From contig CP136063.1 in assembly GCA_032622095.1 (NCBI GenBank), positions 215,345,982-215,409,981 of the forward strand: a stretch of DNA of 64,000 bases, given 5' to 3'. Shown here piece by piece: positions 26,101-40,020 of the stretch. The stretch is from Siphonodentalium dalli (taxonomy: Eukaryota; Mollusca; Scaphopoda; Gadilida; Siphonodentaliidae). The notes under the pieces are model-generated. The model made no database searches. It saw only the letters and a program-made list of their open reading frames with translations, and had not been told where the DNA came from. The translations under genes were made by a program, and so were the position numbers. Each line of letters begins with the position of its first letter. Position 1 is the stretch's first letter.

Positions 26101-29100
26101 TGTTGTTGCCATATATGATGCCCTGGTGACATGTAATCAAATTTCATGGTTGCAGAGACGTCGTGAAGCTTAATTTGCGCCGTTGGGATTTGTTTTGTAA
26201 TTCCCTGCTACTTGTACATGTATATGCGTTGTTCAATCAATTTTCTATCGATGTGATTTTTTTTATGATTTCATAAAATATGAAAATGATATTAATTTTC
26301 TTTTGGACGTTGTTTTGTTAGATGGAAACAACACCCTGTATATTTCATACATTCTGATGAAAGTAACATCATTGTGAAGTGAATTCCATGCGTACGCATG
26401 CATACTCTTATCTAGCTACATGTGAACACATATTTGTCCCGTCGATACTATTATAGCGGACCCAATTATTAAGAAAGCAATTATAAAGACATTAGTGTGC
26501 CGGTAGATTTAATGACCTCTAAATATGCGACACCAGATGGCATAACAGACATTGGCCGACAATGTTATCGATAAGAACGCGGTATTACATTCTTTAACTC
26601 GATGTGTAAGAATGGGATGTGTTCGAATCGGCCTTGCTTAGCTTCGGAAACGGCCGACCACCAAGACGTGAATGCACTTAATGATTCAAACAACAAGAAA
26701 ATGCATGCAGCTTCCTGTTTTTCGATGAACAGGAATTTCATTTAGCCCCGGACATAAGGCACGTGACGTTGTTCCTAAATCTTTTTCTCCATGTTTGAAC
26801 CATCGTGTGCATAATGCATAGTATTGTCGACACGACGTTCTAGACCACCCGTCAACGCGGATTCAAATATGTTCAATGTGTCTATCAGATGACACATCAA
26901 CCGACTAGCAGATCTTAGCGCGTTGCTATCGCTAAATTGGTCACTCTCATCGGTTTTTGTGATAAAGGTACCCATATTCTGAAAATTGTCATAAAGATAC
27001 CCAGGTTGGGGAAATCGTGATAAAGGTACCAAGGTTCATCTACGGTCGAGGGGGTAGTTTTGTGTTACACTGCAGGACAACATATAAAATGATAAATTAG
27101 TTGATATATATACTTCATCGGGACAACATCATTTCAATTTAGAGCAGTTCAAATAAGTTAAAACTGAAAGCAACTGCTTAAAACCAAACGAATTTCTGAA
27201 AATTGTCATAAAGATACCCAGGTCGGGGAAATCGTGATAAAGGTACCAAGGGTTCATCTGCGGTCGAGGGGTATGTTTGTGTTACACCGCAGGACAACAT
27301 ATAAAATGATACATTAGTTGATATATATACTTCATCGGGACTATATCATTTCAATTTAGAGCAGTTCAAATAAGTTAAAACTGAAAGCAACTGCTTAAAA
27401 CCAAACGAATTTCTGGTAAAGACATTTAAATCTGGATACCTTTATCACAGTTTTCAGAACCTGGATACCTTTGTCACACAAAACCGATGAGAGTTACCAA
27501 GTCAGCGTTGATATCGCGCTTTGACTGGAGATCTATAAGAGTGTAGTACCTGTGAGAACATGAACTCGGATGCTCGTGACGGCGAGATTGGAGCTCCGAC
27601 AGACATACATTCCAGCGTCCTCATCTCTGGCTCTGTATATTATCAGTTCACTGGAGACGCTCCGGTCAACCAAGGACTGGAATTTTGTTATATACATGTT
27701 TTGAATGGAGCCGGGTTTTATTTTTGTCCCGTCCTTGAACCAATCGACGTCGTCGGGGGCGTGGAGCCCGCCACTAGAATTACACATCAGCTTGATCGGT
27801 TGGTCGTTTTCCACATACTCCGTTCCTGTGAGTACTATAGCTGAAATTAATCGAATACACCATAAGGGTACGTTCATACCCTGGCAAATTTGTCTGGCAG
27901 TTTAGCACGACAAACTGTATTTATAAATTTTGTTCTACCTACATGTAATTTTGAGGGACGGATACGATAGATCGATATACTCGGAATATTGATATACTGG
28001 CTTCATATATGCTATGAAAAAACACTTGCCAATTTCACAGCCATTTTCCAGGCGTTTTAAATTTTTCTCAAGAAATCGGTTAAACGCTCTTTAGTTCTAC
28101 CATATAAGAAATAGACTAACACGGAACGGATTTTTTTTTTCAATGTCGTGAAATGACTGTATTTGTTTGGGACCCAAACACCGTGGACATAGTTGTATTT
28201 TCATTATTTCAATGCGCCTTTTTCGATTAAACAATGCTCGTAGAAAGGTAGTTCAGATATTTATCGACCTATTTCGATACCGGGGAAAATTCAACAGCCA
28301 ATAATAGTATGTGTATTTTGGAGCGCAAACCGCCACGTGGCTTTAACTTATGGTACAACCGACATTTGCCCGCCAAAATTAGCCTTCAAATATCTGTCAA
28401 CAGTCAATCCTAAACATAACTAATGGACACTTTATCGCTTTAACACACGGTAAAACAATCAAAGATATATTTTGTAATTCCAAAATGTATCACCAAAACA
28501 TATACATGTAAGTGCAATAGCTAGTCATCTATGAAGAAGTTCATGCAAATTGCCAGGCAATTTTGTCAGATGTGTAACGCACCCTAAGTTGCTGTCCCAT
28601 AACATGCTTGTGAAATTTATAGACGAAGAAGATGTTAAAGGTACACAATCCGATTCGATGGTCCCCATATCATCAGATTCCAACAACAACAACAACATTT
28701 CTTCGAAAGACGCTTTATAGTTATCAGAATCGATTACTTAGCAAAAAATAATGCTAACCACTGTCAACTCTAGTATAAAATTTTCCAAAACGTGTTATAT
28801 ATAAGCATTTTGTTCAACGCAATTTGGTATCCAGAGTATGTCATCGGCTCGTCGAATATTTCCAGGTGGTGAAAAATAACAGATTTCAAAAATCAACATC
28901 TGATAACGCTCAGCTTTGGTGGGTGGGTTCCTCGACTCTAATCAAATATTTTATACCCCCCGAAGCCAAAGAAACAGTAATTTAGGAGCGTTAATTCGGA
29001 TTGTGTTCCTCTATGTATGAAGTATAGCGAGGATAACATTCAAGATACTTCCTTTTTCGACCAACAACAATAGGAGCGGAGCTTCAAGATACATGTATAT

Positions 29101-32100
29101 CTCATTTGGGCAATATTTTCAAATAGTTCCGAGTCCAGTTGATGAAGGTTTAACATGCAATGATCAGAGATACTAGAAATGTGTTAAGTGGTGAATATTA
29201 TAAAATTAAGAGTGAGGTTTTGCAATATTATGATATTAGCCGATCGTGTATATTTTGTACCTATACTTCTAAACAATGGGATTTTCTTTGCAAGTGACTC
29301 AGGCCATACGTCAATGTTAAACAAAGTGAGAGTGATTGCTATTGATGAGTTTCGCGACCATTATGCCCAGGACAATCCAATAAGAGTCGTCTGTCTGTCC
29401 TTATAATTGACCAATGGCCACTTGTAAATCCAATAATCACGACACGGTTCTCCCGAATAATCTCATTAATTTCACGCGTGACCGGTCGTAGGGAGTGAAG
29501 CGAAAGTGCTTTCAATTCCCATATTATTGTATTCATATTATTATATTGACATGACCATGATGACCTGCATGGGTCATGTTTAGATTCCAAATAAGTTTAT
29601 TGTTTTATTCTTCCGATTCCAATATATCACCTTGCTCTATCACAAATCTGGGTTCAGCCGGTTTCTACTATAGTTCTTATTCAATTATGCTATATGTTAG
29701 TCGCTGCTACTGATATATAGCTCCGACGATGGTTAACCCTTTACCCAACAAAACGACAAAAAACGCCCAAATAAAGCTTCAACAGCCCTAAATATCTTCG
29801 GTCTGTCTCAATAACACCATACAAATATGGATATCATTGGAACCAGTTCATTGACCACATTGTGATGGTTACAGTTATGCCCTGTGCCAATGCATTCTCT
29901 GATATATGCGAGTCGACCATAGGTCGCATGCATTGGCACAGGGCCGTTCTGTTGGGTAAAGGGTTAAACAAACTTATGTTGTTATAAAAACAGATTATAT
30001 TCCAAACAAGCTTATCGGTTATTCCTTCAATTCCAATGCATCACGTTGCTCTATATATCCCCAATCTGGTCTTAGCCGGTTTCAACTGGTTCTAATTCGG
30101 TTATGCTATTTGTTAGTCAGTCAGACTGAGTGCTACTGCTATATATAGCTCCGGTGATGGTTGAACAAACATATGCTGTTATGAAATATATGCCGTTGTT
30201 GTTTTATTTATCAAACTTTTAAATTCCGGACGACTCAATCTGGCGCGTTTCCATTATCAATAATAGATATTATATATTTTAAAACTACTTCCATAATCTC
30301 GTTACAATAATATATTCGTATCATTCTCTTGCTATATAGAACCAACAGTTATCTCATAAATATGTTGTTCAATGTTCCTTTTTCACTTACTGATCATTTC
30401 TCTTGAATGAATTTCAGGGACGTGGCTTGAGTCCATCTTTAAAATTCCAATTGCATCCCCTCCTTGACAATATAACAATATCCATTGTTCGCGACATACC
30501 ATTTGCACCCACCCCCCCTTTCTGGGTGGGAGCTTTCCAACTGACACCTCAAACTTTCCAACTATTGGGAATTTCCAAATAATGTGTCAGGCATGATATG
30601 TCCAAGTGTTGAACATTTGTACACCACCCCCCCCCCCCCAAACATTACGCCCCCATGTCGCCACCTTCCTGTCTAAATGCTCCATGAAATTGCCTGAAGA
30701 CCGTAAACATGAACATTTAGGAAAAATAGCGGTACTTATCTGAACATCATTTCAACACCGTTTATGTTACCAATAGTAACGTTATATATAACCACCAAGA
30801 CCAGTACAACAATATATATCTATAACATAAAATCTATCAGTTGTTCTAGTCTAAATTAAATTAAATGGCATTCTTCCGGTTATATACATGTACACATCGA
30901 ATATACTGGTATACGATAGACACTATCATCTTGATTTGTTTTGGACTCGAGTCCACGACGACATCGTACATTGTTATAACAATGCCACATTGACAATGTT
31001 CTTCAAGTGTATCCAAAGACTTGTCGTTACAATCCAAGCTACTCCACTCGTGAAAAGCATAACCAACGACAAATCACGAGGTCACAACCAGCTCTAAACG
31101 CAACATCATATGAGAGTAGATGCATACAAATACTCTTCGTTCTGTCTGTCATACGGATGTCGAACGCCCTATCTGATGAGGCAGTGGCATGCACCTCCTG
31201 GAAGACTATGAGAGCAGATATTATAACTTCATGATTTTACTTTTAATATACAATATCCTTGTTTTTAATACAACAATTGGCTTTTAACGACATCCTCATC
31301 CGCCTGTGCGCACATTGCAAGTGTCAGAATATTCCGACAGAAGCCATCCGCAGGGATTTGCACTTTACAGACATTATTTTGTTATATTATGACTTGTTCG
31401 GGTGCGCGAAACTGATAAGTTAGTATTCAGACGCTATGTCAACTGAAGGATTGTAACATTTTACCAACATCGCCGAAAATCTCAAGAAATCGACTGCACC
31501 ACTCCATAGAAAACATTGTCCGAACTACGCTTAATTGTAAATATTTACTTCCAGATTTGGGACGCAACTATATCGGCGATAAACTAACGAAAATGATTTC
31601 GCCATCGAGAGTCACTGCATGCCTTAATTAATTAATGAATATATAAGACCGATATAATATTTGTAAAACTAACAACTTTGAGCAAGATTATTCTCCATTT
31701 CTATTTTATCACCCTACCGGAGTGTTTCACATCACATGACAACGGAAAAAGAAATAGAACAAAGGAGGGATGAGCATAAGCAAAATAATAATGACAAACC
31801 AATAAGTGACTCCACATTTCCATTCATAGCCCAGACACAGAGAAGGTCATTTTCACAATCGCGCTGGAGAATTGACCGGATTCTTTGATGAATATCGAAG
31901 AACGCATTCTTGTTATATCATTACAACGAAGGTCGTCTTCCTTGTTAGACACCTAGTGCTAATTGATATTTGTATAGATTCTCAAGGTACGATGGATAAA
32001 CATTGTGATCACAACGGGGACCCCTTAGAGCGAAATCGTCCAAAAAATAATAGTTGACACAAAGATAGATCTTCAATAATGCAGAAGATGTCACAAAACT

Positions 32101-35100
32101 GACGGAGAATACGTGTATAGCCAATCAATCATAGCTTTGCACATTACAGACATATTATTAACGGTAAAAGAAGTTGAACAAATCTTTGTGTCATATAGAA
32201 GAGACATATATAACGATGAAAAACCATCAGGTAAGAACAAATTGAGGGTGTATAGAGAAATAATAAGTAATTACCGATTGGAGCTATATTTGGACATAGT
32301 AAAAAATATCGAAGTAAGAAAGATCTTCAGCAAATTGAGGATTAGCAATCATACTCTAGAAATTGAAAAAGGGCGCCATAAACAACCGAAGATTCCTGTA
32401 GACAAGAGAATATGCAGAAAGTGTGGATTGGAAACGGAAACCGAGGAACATTATATTTTAAAGTGTCCTATTTACAAAAGCATTCGTCTCCGTTTCTTTG
32501 ACGAAATAAATAAAGTAAATCCCAATTTTAATAATATGACTGATGCACAAAAATTCATTTTCATACTGCGAAATGATAAAATAGAAATGTGCAATATCAT
32601 CTGTAACATGGTCCGTCTCTTTTTCCACAAAAGGTGTGAAACACCAGATTTTCAACAACAAACATGATACTTTTTCATTTTAATTATGATTACATTTAGG
32701 AGATAAACATACCCTGTTGAGTTATACATTCTGGGATTCGAGCATGAAAACAGTTTGTGAACGAGCCGGCTTGCCGGCGAGTTCACAAACTGTTTTCATG
32801 CTCGAATCCCAGAATGTACAACGAAACAGGGTACGATGTCTCCATTGTAATTCAATCTAGCAAGGAATTTGCCAAAAAACTGTATAAAAAGTATCATTTA
32901 GTCATTTTCATGACACGAATCGAGACTTTCATTTCGCCGTTGTCATCGTGCACAAATCATTGGGTTTGTTCATTGCGTTACTCGGAACACTGCTCCGTAA
33001 CCATTTCCTGTGGGGCGGGTTGGCTCGTTTCGCTACTCCGTTCTGCGCCGATGAAATTGTACCGTGCCACATTCAGATTTGATGCACGCTGAAGCGACCG
33101 ATGAACGGTATCTATAGACAACAACGCGCGGGTGTGCTCGTTTCGCTACTCGATGCACGCTGAAGCGGCCGATGTCGGTGAATCGAAAACGAAAGTTAGC
33201 CGCTCTCGGCCAATCAGAATGCTTGTTTTTAGTGACAAATTCTCAATTGAATTACAATTGTGTATAATTATTGTATCATATATATAATTATTGTTATTTA
33301 TGTTGTGACATCGGCCCCGTGTGCGGGTGTAAATGTCAATAACCTTATCTTATCTTATCTAGCCGCACTTAACCCTTTATTTAGTAAATGGATTCTCCCA
33401 TTCAGTTATGAAAATATACATTGAAATGATCTATAATTCATTTTGGGCCGGGGTGTTCAGGAAATATAAGTAGACGACAGAGAATAGAATGTGCAGAAGA
33501 AATCATATTTATTTGTGGGAAATGTTCGCTTGTTGAATTTATTATCTGAATATTTCATAAGGGATAACTACTCATCAATGAGTATTTAGTATAGAAAGGG
33601 TTAATACAAATAATGAGATATTTCGGATTAACTATGTGATAAATATCAGTCTTGCTAGCAGGACAACATATCTAATATATATTTCATAGCACCACTGTTT
33701 GAACATGATATCCAAGGATTCTTTAAAGGGACGCAATGCATTCGAAGTGGACCAAGCCCTCGAGCATTTTAGCTCTGAGTATCATTTACTGTTAAAGAAA
33801 TTCTCCGTGGAAATCAATTCACGTCTCAGCTCTTCTTTGATGCGCAATCATATAACTGTCCTCATAACATCTAGCGACATCGTGTTCATCCGATCGGTAT
33901 ATAGTAATGCCCTAAATAATCGACTCCTTAACCACGACATAATTATGGGTAACTTTTCAGGATTTAGTCGGAAATATGGCTTGTTGCCTTTCATCGGAAA
34001 GCTCCCAAGCCATATTTTTGACTAAATCCTGAAAATTGCCCATAATTCTGTTGTGGTTAAGGAGTCGATTATTTAGGGCATTACTGTAGTACCATTGGTT
34101 GTCGCTGCTATCGGCTTGCATCTGTGATCATCTGCGTTCAAACCCGTTTATTTGCCAAGTGCAAGTAGTTCTACCAATGCAAATTGAAACAGAGTGGAGG
34201 CTTTCATTGATACACAACAGGCACAAGTAAAAGATCACCGTATTGGCTTCTTCGTTTCGGATCTAATGGGTGCATGCGCGAGACATGTTCCCATTTGTAA
34301 CGTCGGGCCGGCATAATATGGTGTGCGTAACGAGTCAGTTGATCGGCCTGAGAATGAACTCACAAGATCGATTATATCAAGACAAACGATGAATGTAGTA
34401 CAGGGTGCACGTAAAGCACATTTAAAATTTATATCAGCTTTTCTCTGGAGCGACTGAAATTTAAGTTGGTATTAGACCAATTGTTCCAGGTATTTTAAAT
34501 GGAGTTGGTTTTGGAACGTCCCTTACAACATGATATGTTTCGAAATAGGATAGAATATAGGATATTTATTTAGTTATTCATTTAGGATTTATTTTTTTAG
34601 AATACACATGTTACAGAAATAATGTTAAGAGATATCAGTTACGGCTATTTGTAATTGTGATGTCATGACATAATAAATTAGACTGTGTTCCTGTCATCCA
34701 TTCCGGTAATTTTTTGAGAAGGCAACGCAATTACGTGTATCAACATTAGAACAGAATACAAATTTCCTTAATTCGCTATACTTCAATCTAACAAAATATA
34801 TGTATGCCTAAGAAGACCGTTTTGGAAACAAGACTTGCCACAAAGCAGCATATGCATGAACAACTCGACGTAAAATTAAATATGCGCAACTCAGTCCCAC
34901 TGCAGGATTGATTTATTGATTTCGGTTTAATGTCGTTTGCAGCAACAAAGGCCATATCACGACATTGCCAGCTTTATTGGTGGAGGAAATCCGTATACTT
35001 ACGACTAATTTAATAGTGATTTCAATTAAGAAATAAATACACGGTGTAGAGGTGTGTATGGTCAAGTTGTACCACAAAAAACTGATTGTAGGACGACGCG

Positions 35101-36960
35101 TAGCGGAGTCCTACAATCATTTTTTTGTGGTACAACTTGACCATACACACCGATACACCGTGTATTTATTTCTTTTGTAACACAACTGAAAGTTTATGGT
35201 CACAATTCGACTGAATAGTCAACGAAATACTGCGCTTTTTCGGTCTCAGGTGAGAAAACATTTCGTGGTGTAATTCGTATTGGGCGTACTCGATTCTTTG
35301 CATGGAGTACTCTAGTAAATTGTTTGCGTAAACAATCGTTGTGATTGGCTAAAAAACGATGTGTTTTCAGCGGCGCCCGTGCCTTTCATTTAAATTGTAC
35401 AGGAAATACGATTGCTGTCATTTCTGTGTTGAACGTTGTTGGGACAACATGAATATTATCATCGACTATGGACCATTTTCCTTACACAAAGCGATCTAAA
35501 TGATCTAGTTTACTAAACTAATCTTATTCCCCTTCTGTACTGGTGAACAAGCGCTTTCATTTTCAACTTGATTCCGAAATATCGAATATGATCGAGATTC
35601 GAATCGACGAATGCACAGCCCGGCCCCATGTATTTATTTTGTCATTTAATATACTTATTAAGTAACTTTCTTTGGTCGTAACATATATCAGTATATAATA
35701 ACATCATTTGGACCATATTCATTGGCAACCAAACTGGTTTCAAGCGAAAAATCGCTAGAAAATTCGCAAGATTGTCAAGATGTAGCAAAATAATTCAAAG
35801 GGTTACGGGTGCGGGTGTACTCCGTTGATGCCCCGTTTGCGCGGAGTTATAAAAGACGGGAAAAGTCGCGTGCGGCGATCTGAATAAACCGAATTTTTTC
35901 GTGGTACAATTGGAAAAAGTAGAATTGTACCACAAAATTGGAACGAGATAGCCATGGTAACTCGGGCCACTGGCCAATCAGGACATGGCTTTTAAGCATA
36001 GTTAGGCAGGGTCGTATTACAATGGCTGATAAACTCGTCGACCATGTGCGGCAAACCACCGTTCATCGGCGAGTAACTGGCTACTACACCAGATAGCGAT
36101 TTCGAGTTACAAAATCCACGATGGAAACATGCAGATTTGAACCCTTATCGGCAGCACTGGCGGGCGAAACGTCTTGGAGTTGTACCCCTAACAGATTGAG
36201 CCACCAAGCCCCCTCAGGACCAGGAACATACGTCATAACTTCCTATAACATGGCGGCAAGATGTTTCACATTGAAGTGAGTATTCATCGTTTACTTCACA
36301 TATATTATGTGCACGGTATGAATCCCATCCCCATATAACCCTTTACCCAACAGAACGGCCCTGTGCCAATGCATTCTCTTATATATGCGAGTCGACCATA
36401 GGTCGCCTCGCATATATAAGAGAATGCATTGGCTTAACATATTAAAAATTATAAAATTGTTAAAGAATGTAAGAAAAAATGGTAAAAAGTGTTAAAAAAG
36501 ATTTTTTTTTATGCCAATGCATTCTCTTATATATGCGAGGCGACCTATGGTCGACTCGCATATATAAGAGAATGCATTGGCACATGGCATAACTGTAACT
36601 ATCACAATGTGGTCAAGGAGCCGGTTCCAATGATATCCATATTTGTATGGTTCTATTGAGACAGACCGAAGATATTTTAGGCTGTTGAAGCTTTATTTGG
36701 CCGGTTTTGGCCGGTTTGTTCGGTAAAGGGTTAAACAGGACTGTTGAAAAAATACAAGTGTGGACAGTTATCAAATTTGAACGCCAAAATGTCCTTAATG
36801 ACAATATGTTCAATAGTCGGTTTATGCAGTATCCGAGATATGTTAATGGGGACCTTTCGTCATTTTAACCCCCTTTTTCATTTTTAGCATGTTACCCGTT
36901 CGCAATTTTACCCCCCCCCCCCCTTTTTCACTCTCATTTTTAGCATGTTAAACAAAACTG

Positions 36961-36993
<33 letters not shown>

Positions 36994-39987
36994 TATAGTT
37001 AATGGGATAGCTTGCTGACATCTTTGAAAAATATAAAAAAAACGAATGGTGAAATTTCCAGGCGTGATATCTTGCCGCCATGCCATCATATTATGACGTA
37101 GGTTCCCAACCCTGCAACTGGAAGCATACGCGTTGGGCTGGAGTTCCCACACAGCAAACATGAAATTTGTTTAAGCTGGTTGATTATGCTTATGTCATAG
37201 ATGGTGTTGATAGTGCCAACAGCTTGGGTGAGGATTTGTTTATTACCAACAAACTTTGTTTACTCCGCCATATATTGCGCCACATGATGCATGGAAACTC
37301 TCTGAACATAACATTAATATCAACAAGGCCTCATGCAACGCCAGAGTTGGATACAACAGTACTGACTAACAGTATATTGTTAAGGACTATACGTTTGGAA
37401 ACTGTAGCACATATCGGGAATAAGAAATGAGATAATCTATTAAGAGAAGTCAGCATTAGAGACGTATGTACATGTATAATATGACTCATGACCACAAGCC
37501 TTGAAATAGTGTGTCTATAGAGGGAGAATTTAGAGACGTTATCCTGCGCAGTGGACTAGCATCACCAAATTCACCATCTGGGAAACTCATTCTGCGTCGT
37601 CCTCAACTGCCATTTGAGACATGGAATCAGATTGTTAATTTGTTGTTCGCCATTTGAAGTTGGTGATGTTCACCCATTATAGTCATCTCGATTATGCATT
37701 TTATCTTCTGCAAATTAGGGGATATTGAAACTGAACTGAAGGCGAAAAGTAACTAAAACAGTGTTAATTTGATACTATAGATACTCCCCAGAAGAAGAGG
37801 CCTAAGCAGAATGAGGTCCCACATATGGTGAATGTAGTGATGCTTGCCCGCTGTGCGGGGTAACATAACTAAATTCACCCTCTGGGGACCTCATTCTGCA
37901 AACGTCAGACACACTATTTCAAGGCTTGCATGACCAGATACTCTATCACCACAGGATTACGACGTATTCGGGGGTCCCCCAGTCACGGCCTCCGAATACA
38001 GTTTAAAGTGATAATAAATATTCAGTTGTTCAAAAAAGGTCCAGGTTTGACACAATGATATGGCAGGACGTTTTATAGCAATATGTTTATGGTACTATAT
38101 ACACTACATAATTGTTATATATATCGACTCTCGCTGTGAAAAACTAAATTTGCATAGGATTCATGTGGGTACATGTATGTGAGAGGGCAGAATAGGAAAG
38201 AATAAGAGAGCATATAGAGATCAGGAACAGCAACTAAAGGATATAAAGGTTGATACTATCCTACGCATATATAGAGCACGCCATATATGGTTAACATCTC
38301 AGAATCACACACAGGAGCGAACATATATAGAGGAAATTAAAGTGTATAAACTGCACACGGGTATACAAATATATATATGTGTGTGTGGAAATATAGGTTG
38401 CATGCGTGCACTATACTAATGCGTGAATTAGTCTATTCCAAGTGATCACTAGTTCCGTTTCTTTTTCTGAATCATATAGTGTGGGTCACACAAAAGCTAG
38501 TTTTGAAATAGAGCTTTCCCTCTTTTTAACTAGAATTGAAAACAGTAAGAGGAATAATGGTAAAGTGACACAAAATATTTGAGCCTCAAATTAAAGGTAC
38601 TAAATCCGATTCGATGGTCCCAACAACAATTTTTTTTTTTAGAAATGCTGCTTTGGTGATAGAATCGATTAATTGCCCAGAAAAAATGCTAACCACTGTC
38701 AACCATATAAAATTGCCCGAAACGTGTTATTTATCAACATGTTGTTCGACGATATTTGGCCTTATTATCAACACAAAGCCTCTTGTTTTGGAGTTATCCA
38801 TCTTCATCCGCAATTTGGGCCGACACCGTCGGCTCGTCGACAGTTTACTGGACCACTAATGTCTTGATGATGAAAAACAATAGACTTTAAAAATCGATAT
38901 CTAATAACTCTGAGCTTTACCCCCGAAACCAAATAAATAATATTTGAGGGGCCCTTTATCGGATTATGCACCTTTAAGTATAGTAATTGCACACCTTAGT
39001 CACATTGTGAGGGGGTTGAAACAGGTCGATATATATTTACCCATGCATGCATTCGCGTTGTGGAACTTGAATGCAGGATGTTAATTGGTTGGTTGAAATT
39101 GCGTCATGTGACGTCGCGCGTGTACCGCGCGAGCATCAACTTGCTTCCACGCAAGCTGCAAAACAGAGTTCAGTCCCATCGCTACGCTATGTCTGACCGC
39201 TGCCGGTATGTGTATTTTCTTAATTCAATCTAACATTTTCTTTTGAAGTGTTTTGTCAGTTACAATTCATTCTGGCTTGATCTAGACAATTTTCAAATGA
39301 ATATTGACAGTTCAGTTTCTCAGAATAATGCGGAATGAATAGTAATCTACAAAAGTCTTAAATAAATAAATGTGCGATTTCGTCACAATATGTATAGGTG
39401 CTGACAGTGGTAAGTCCTGCGCAGGGGACTGAACTCTGCATGGAACCTGGCTTCCATGCTGTATGAATGCAACTTGCAACTTGCTGGCAGAATACCGTTC
39501 AAAGTTGACGACAAACCCTCTTTTAATCATGCAGCGAACAAATTGTAAATATAAGGGAAAGAAATTGATTTTTTATTTATTTTATTTGTTGCGTTCCATG
39601 TTCCATGTATATGTCCGGAAGTTGGTCTAGCATTTTTATAATACAAAATTTCGAACCAACCTGCATTCATAACCCAAGCAACAAAGTCAACATCCTTTTC
39701 TTAATGTATACCGAATTCATGTGCGTCAGATCTAATGAAATTTATTAGTTGCTTTCAATGTCCCGCATAAGAGTTGACAGAACAATCCTTAGTTTACCAG
39801 TTTCTCTCCAATAAAGATTCACGAGGCATATGGAGTCCAAATATATGCATCAGGCTATTTATCCGTCTATACTGATCAGCATACTACAGGGACAACGTGC
39901 AAGTATACTATATATAGGGGCTGGAGATTTTATGATGTGTTAATAACTATGTACAGGAGTAGACATAGTGTATATGAACACATTGAT

Positions 39988-40020
<33 letters not shown>

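Noticed and set aside
27560-27905. Plus-strand frames opposite the Ig2 exon
   Set aside because: Antisense shadows of a well-supported Ig exon.
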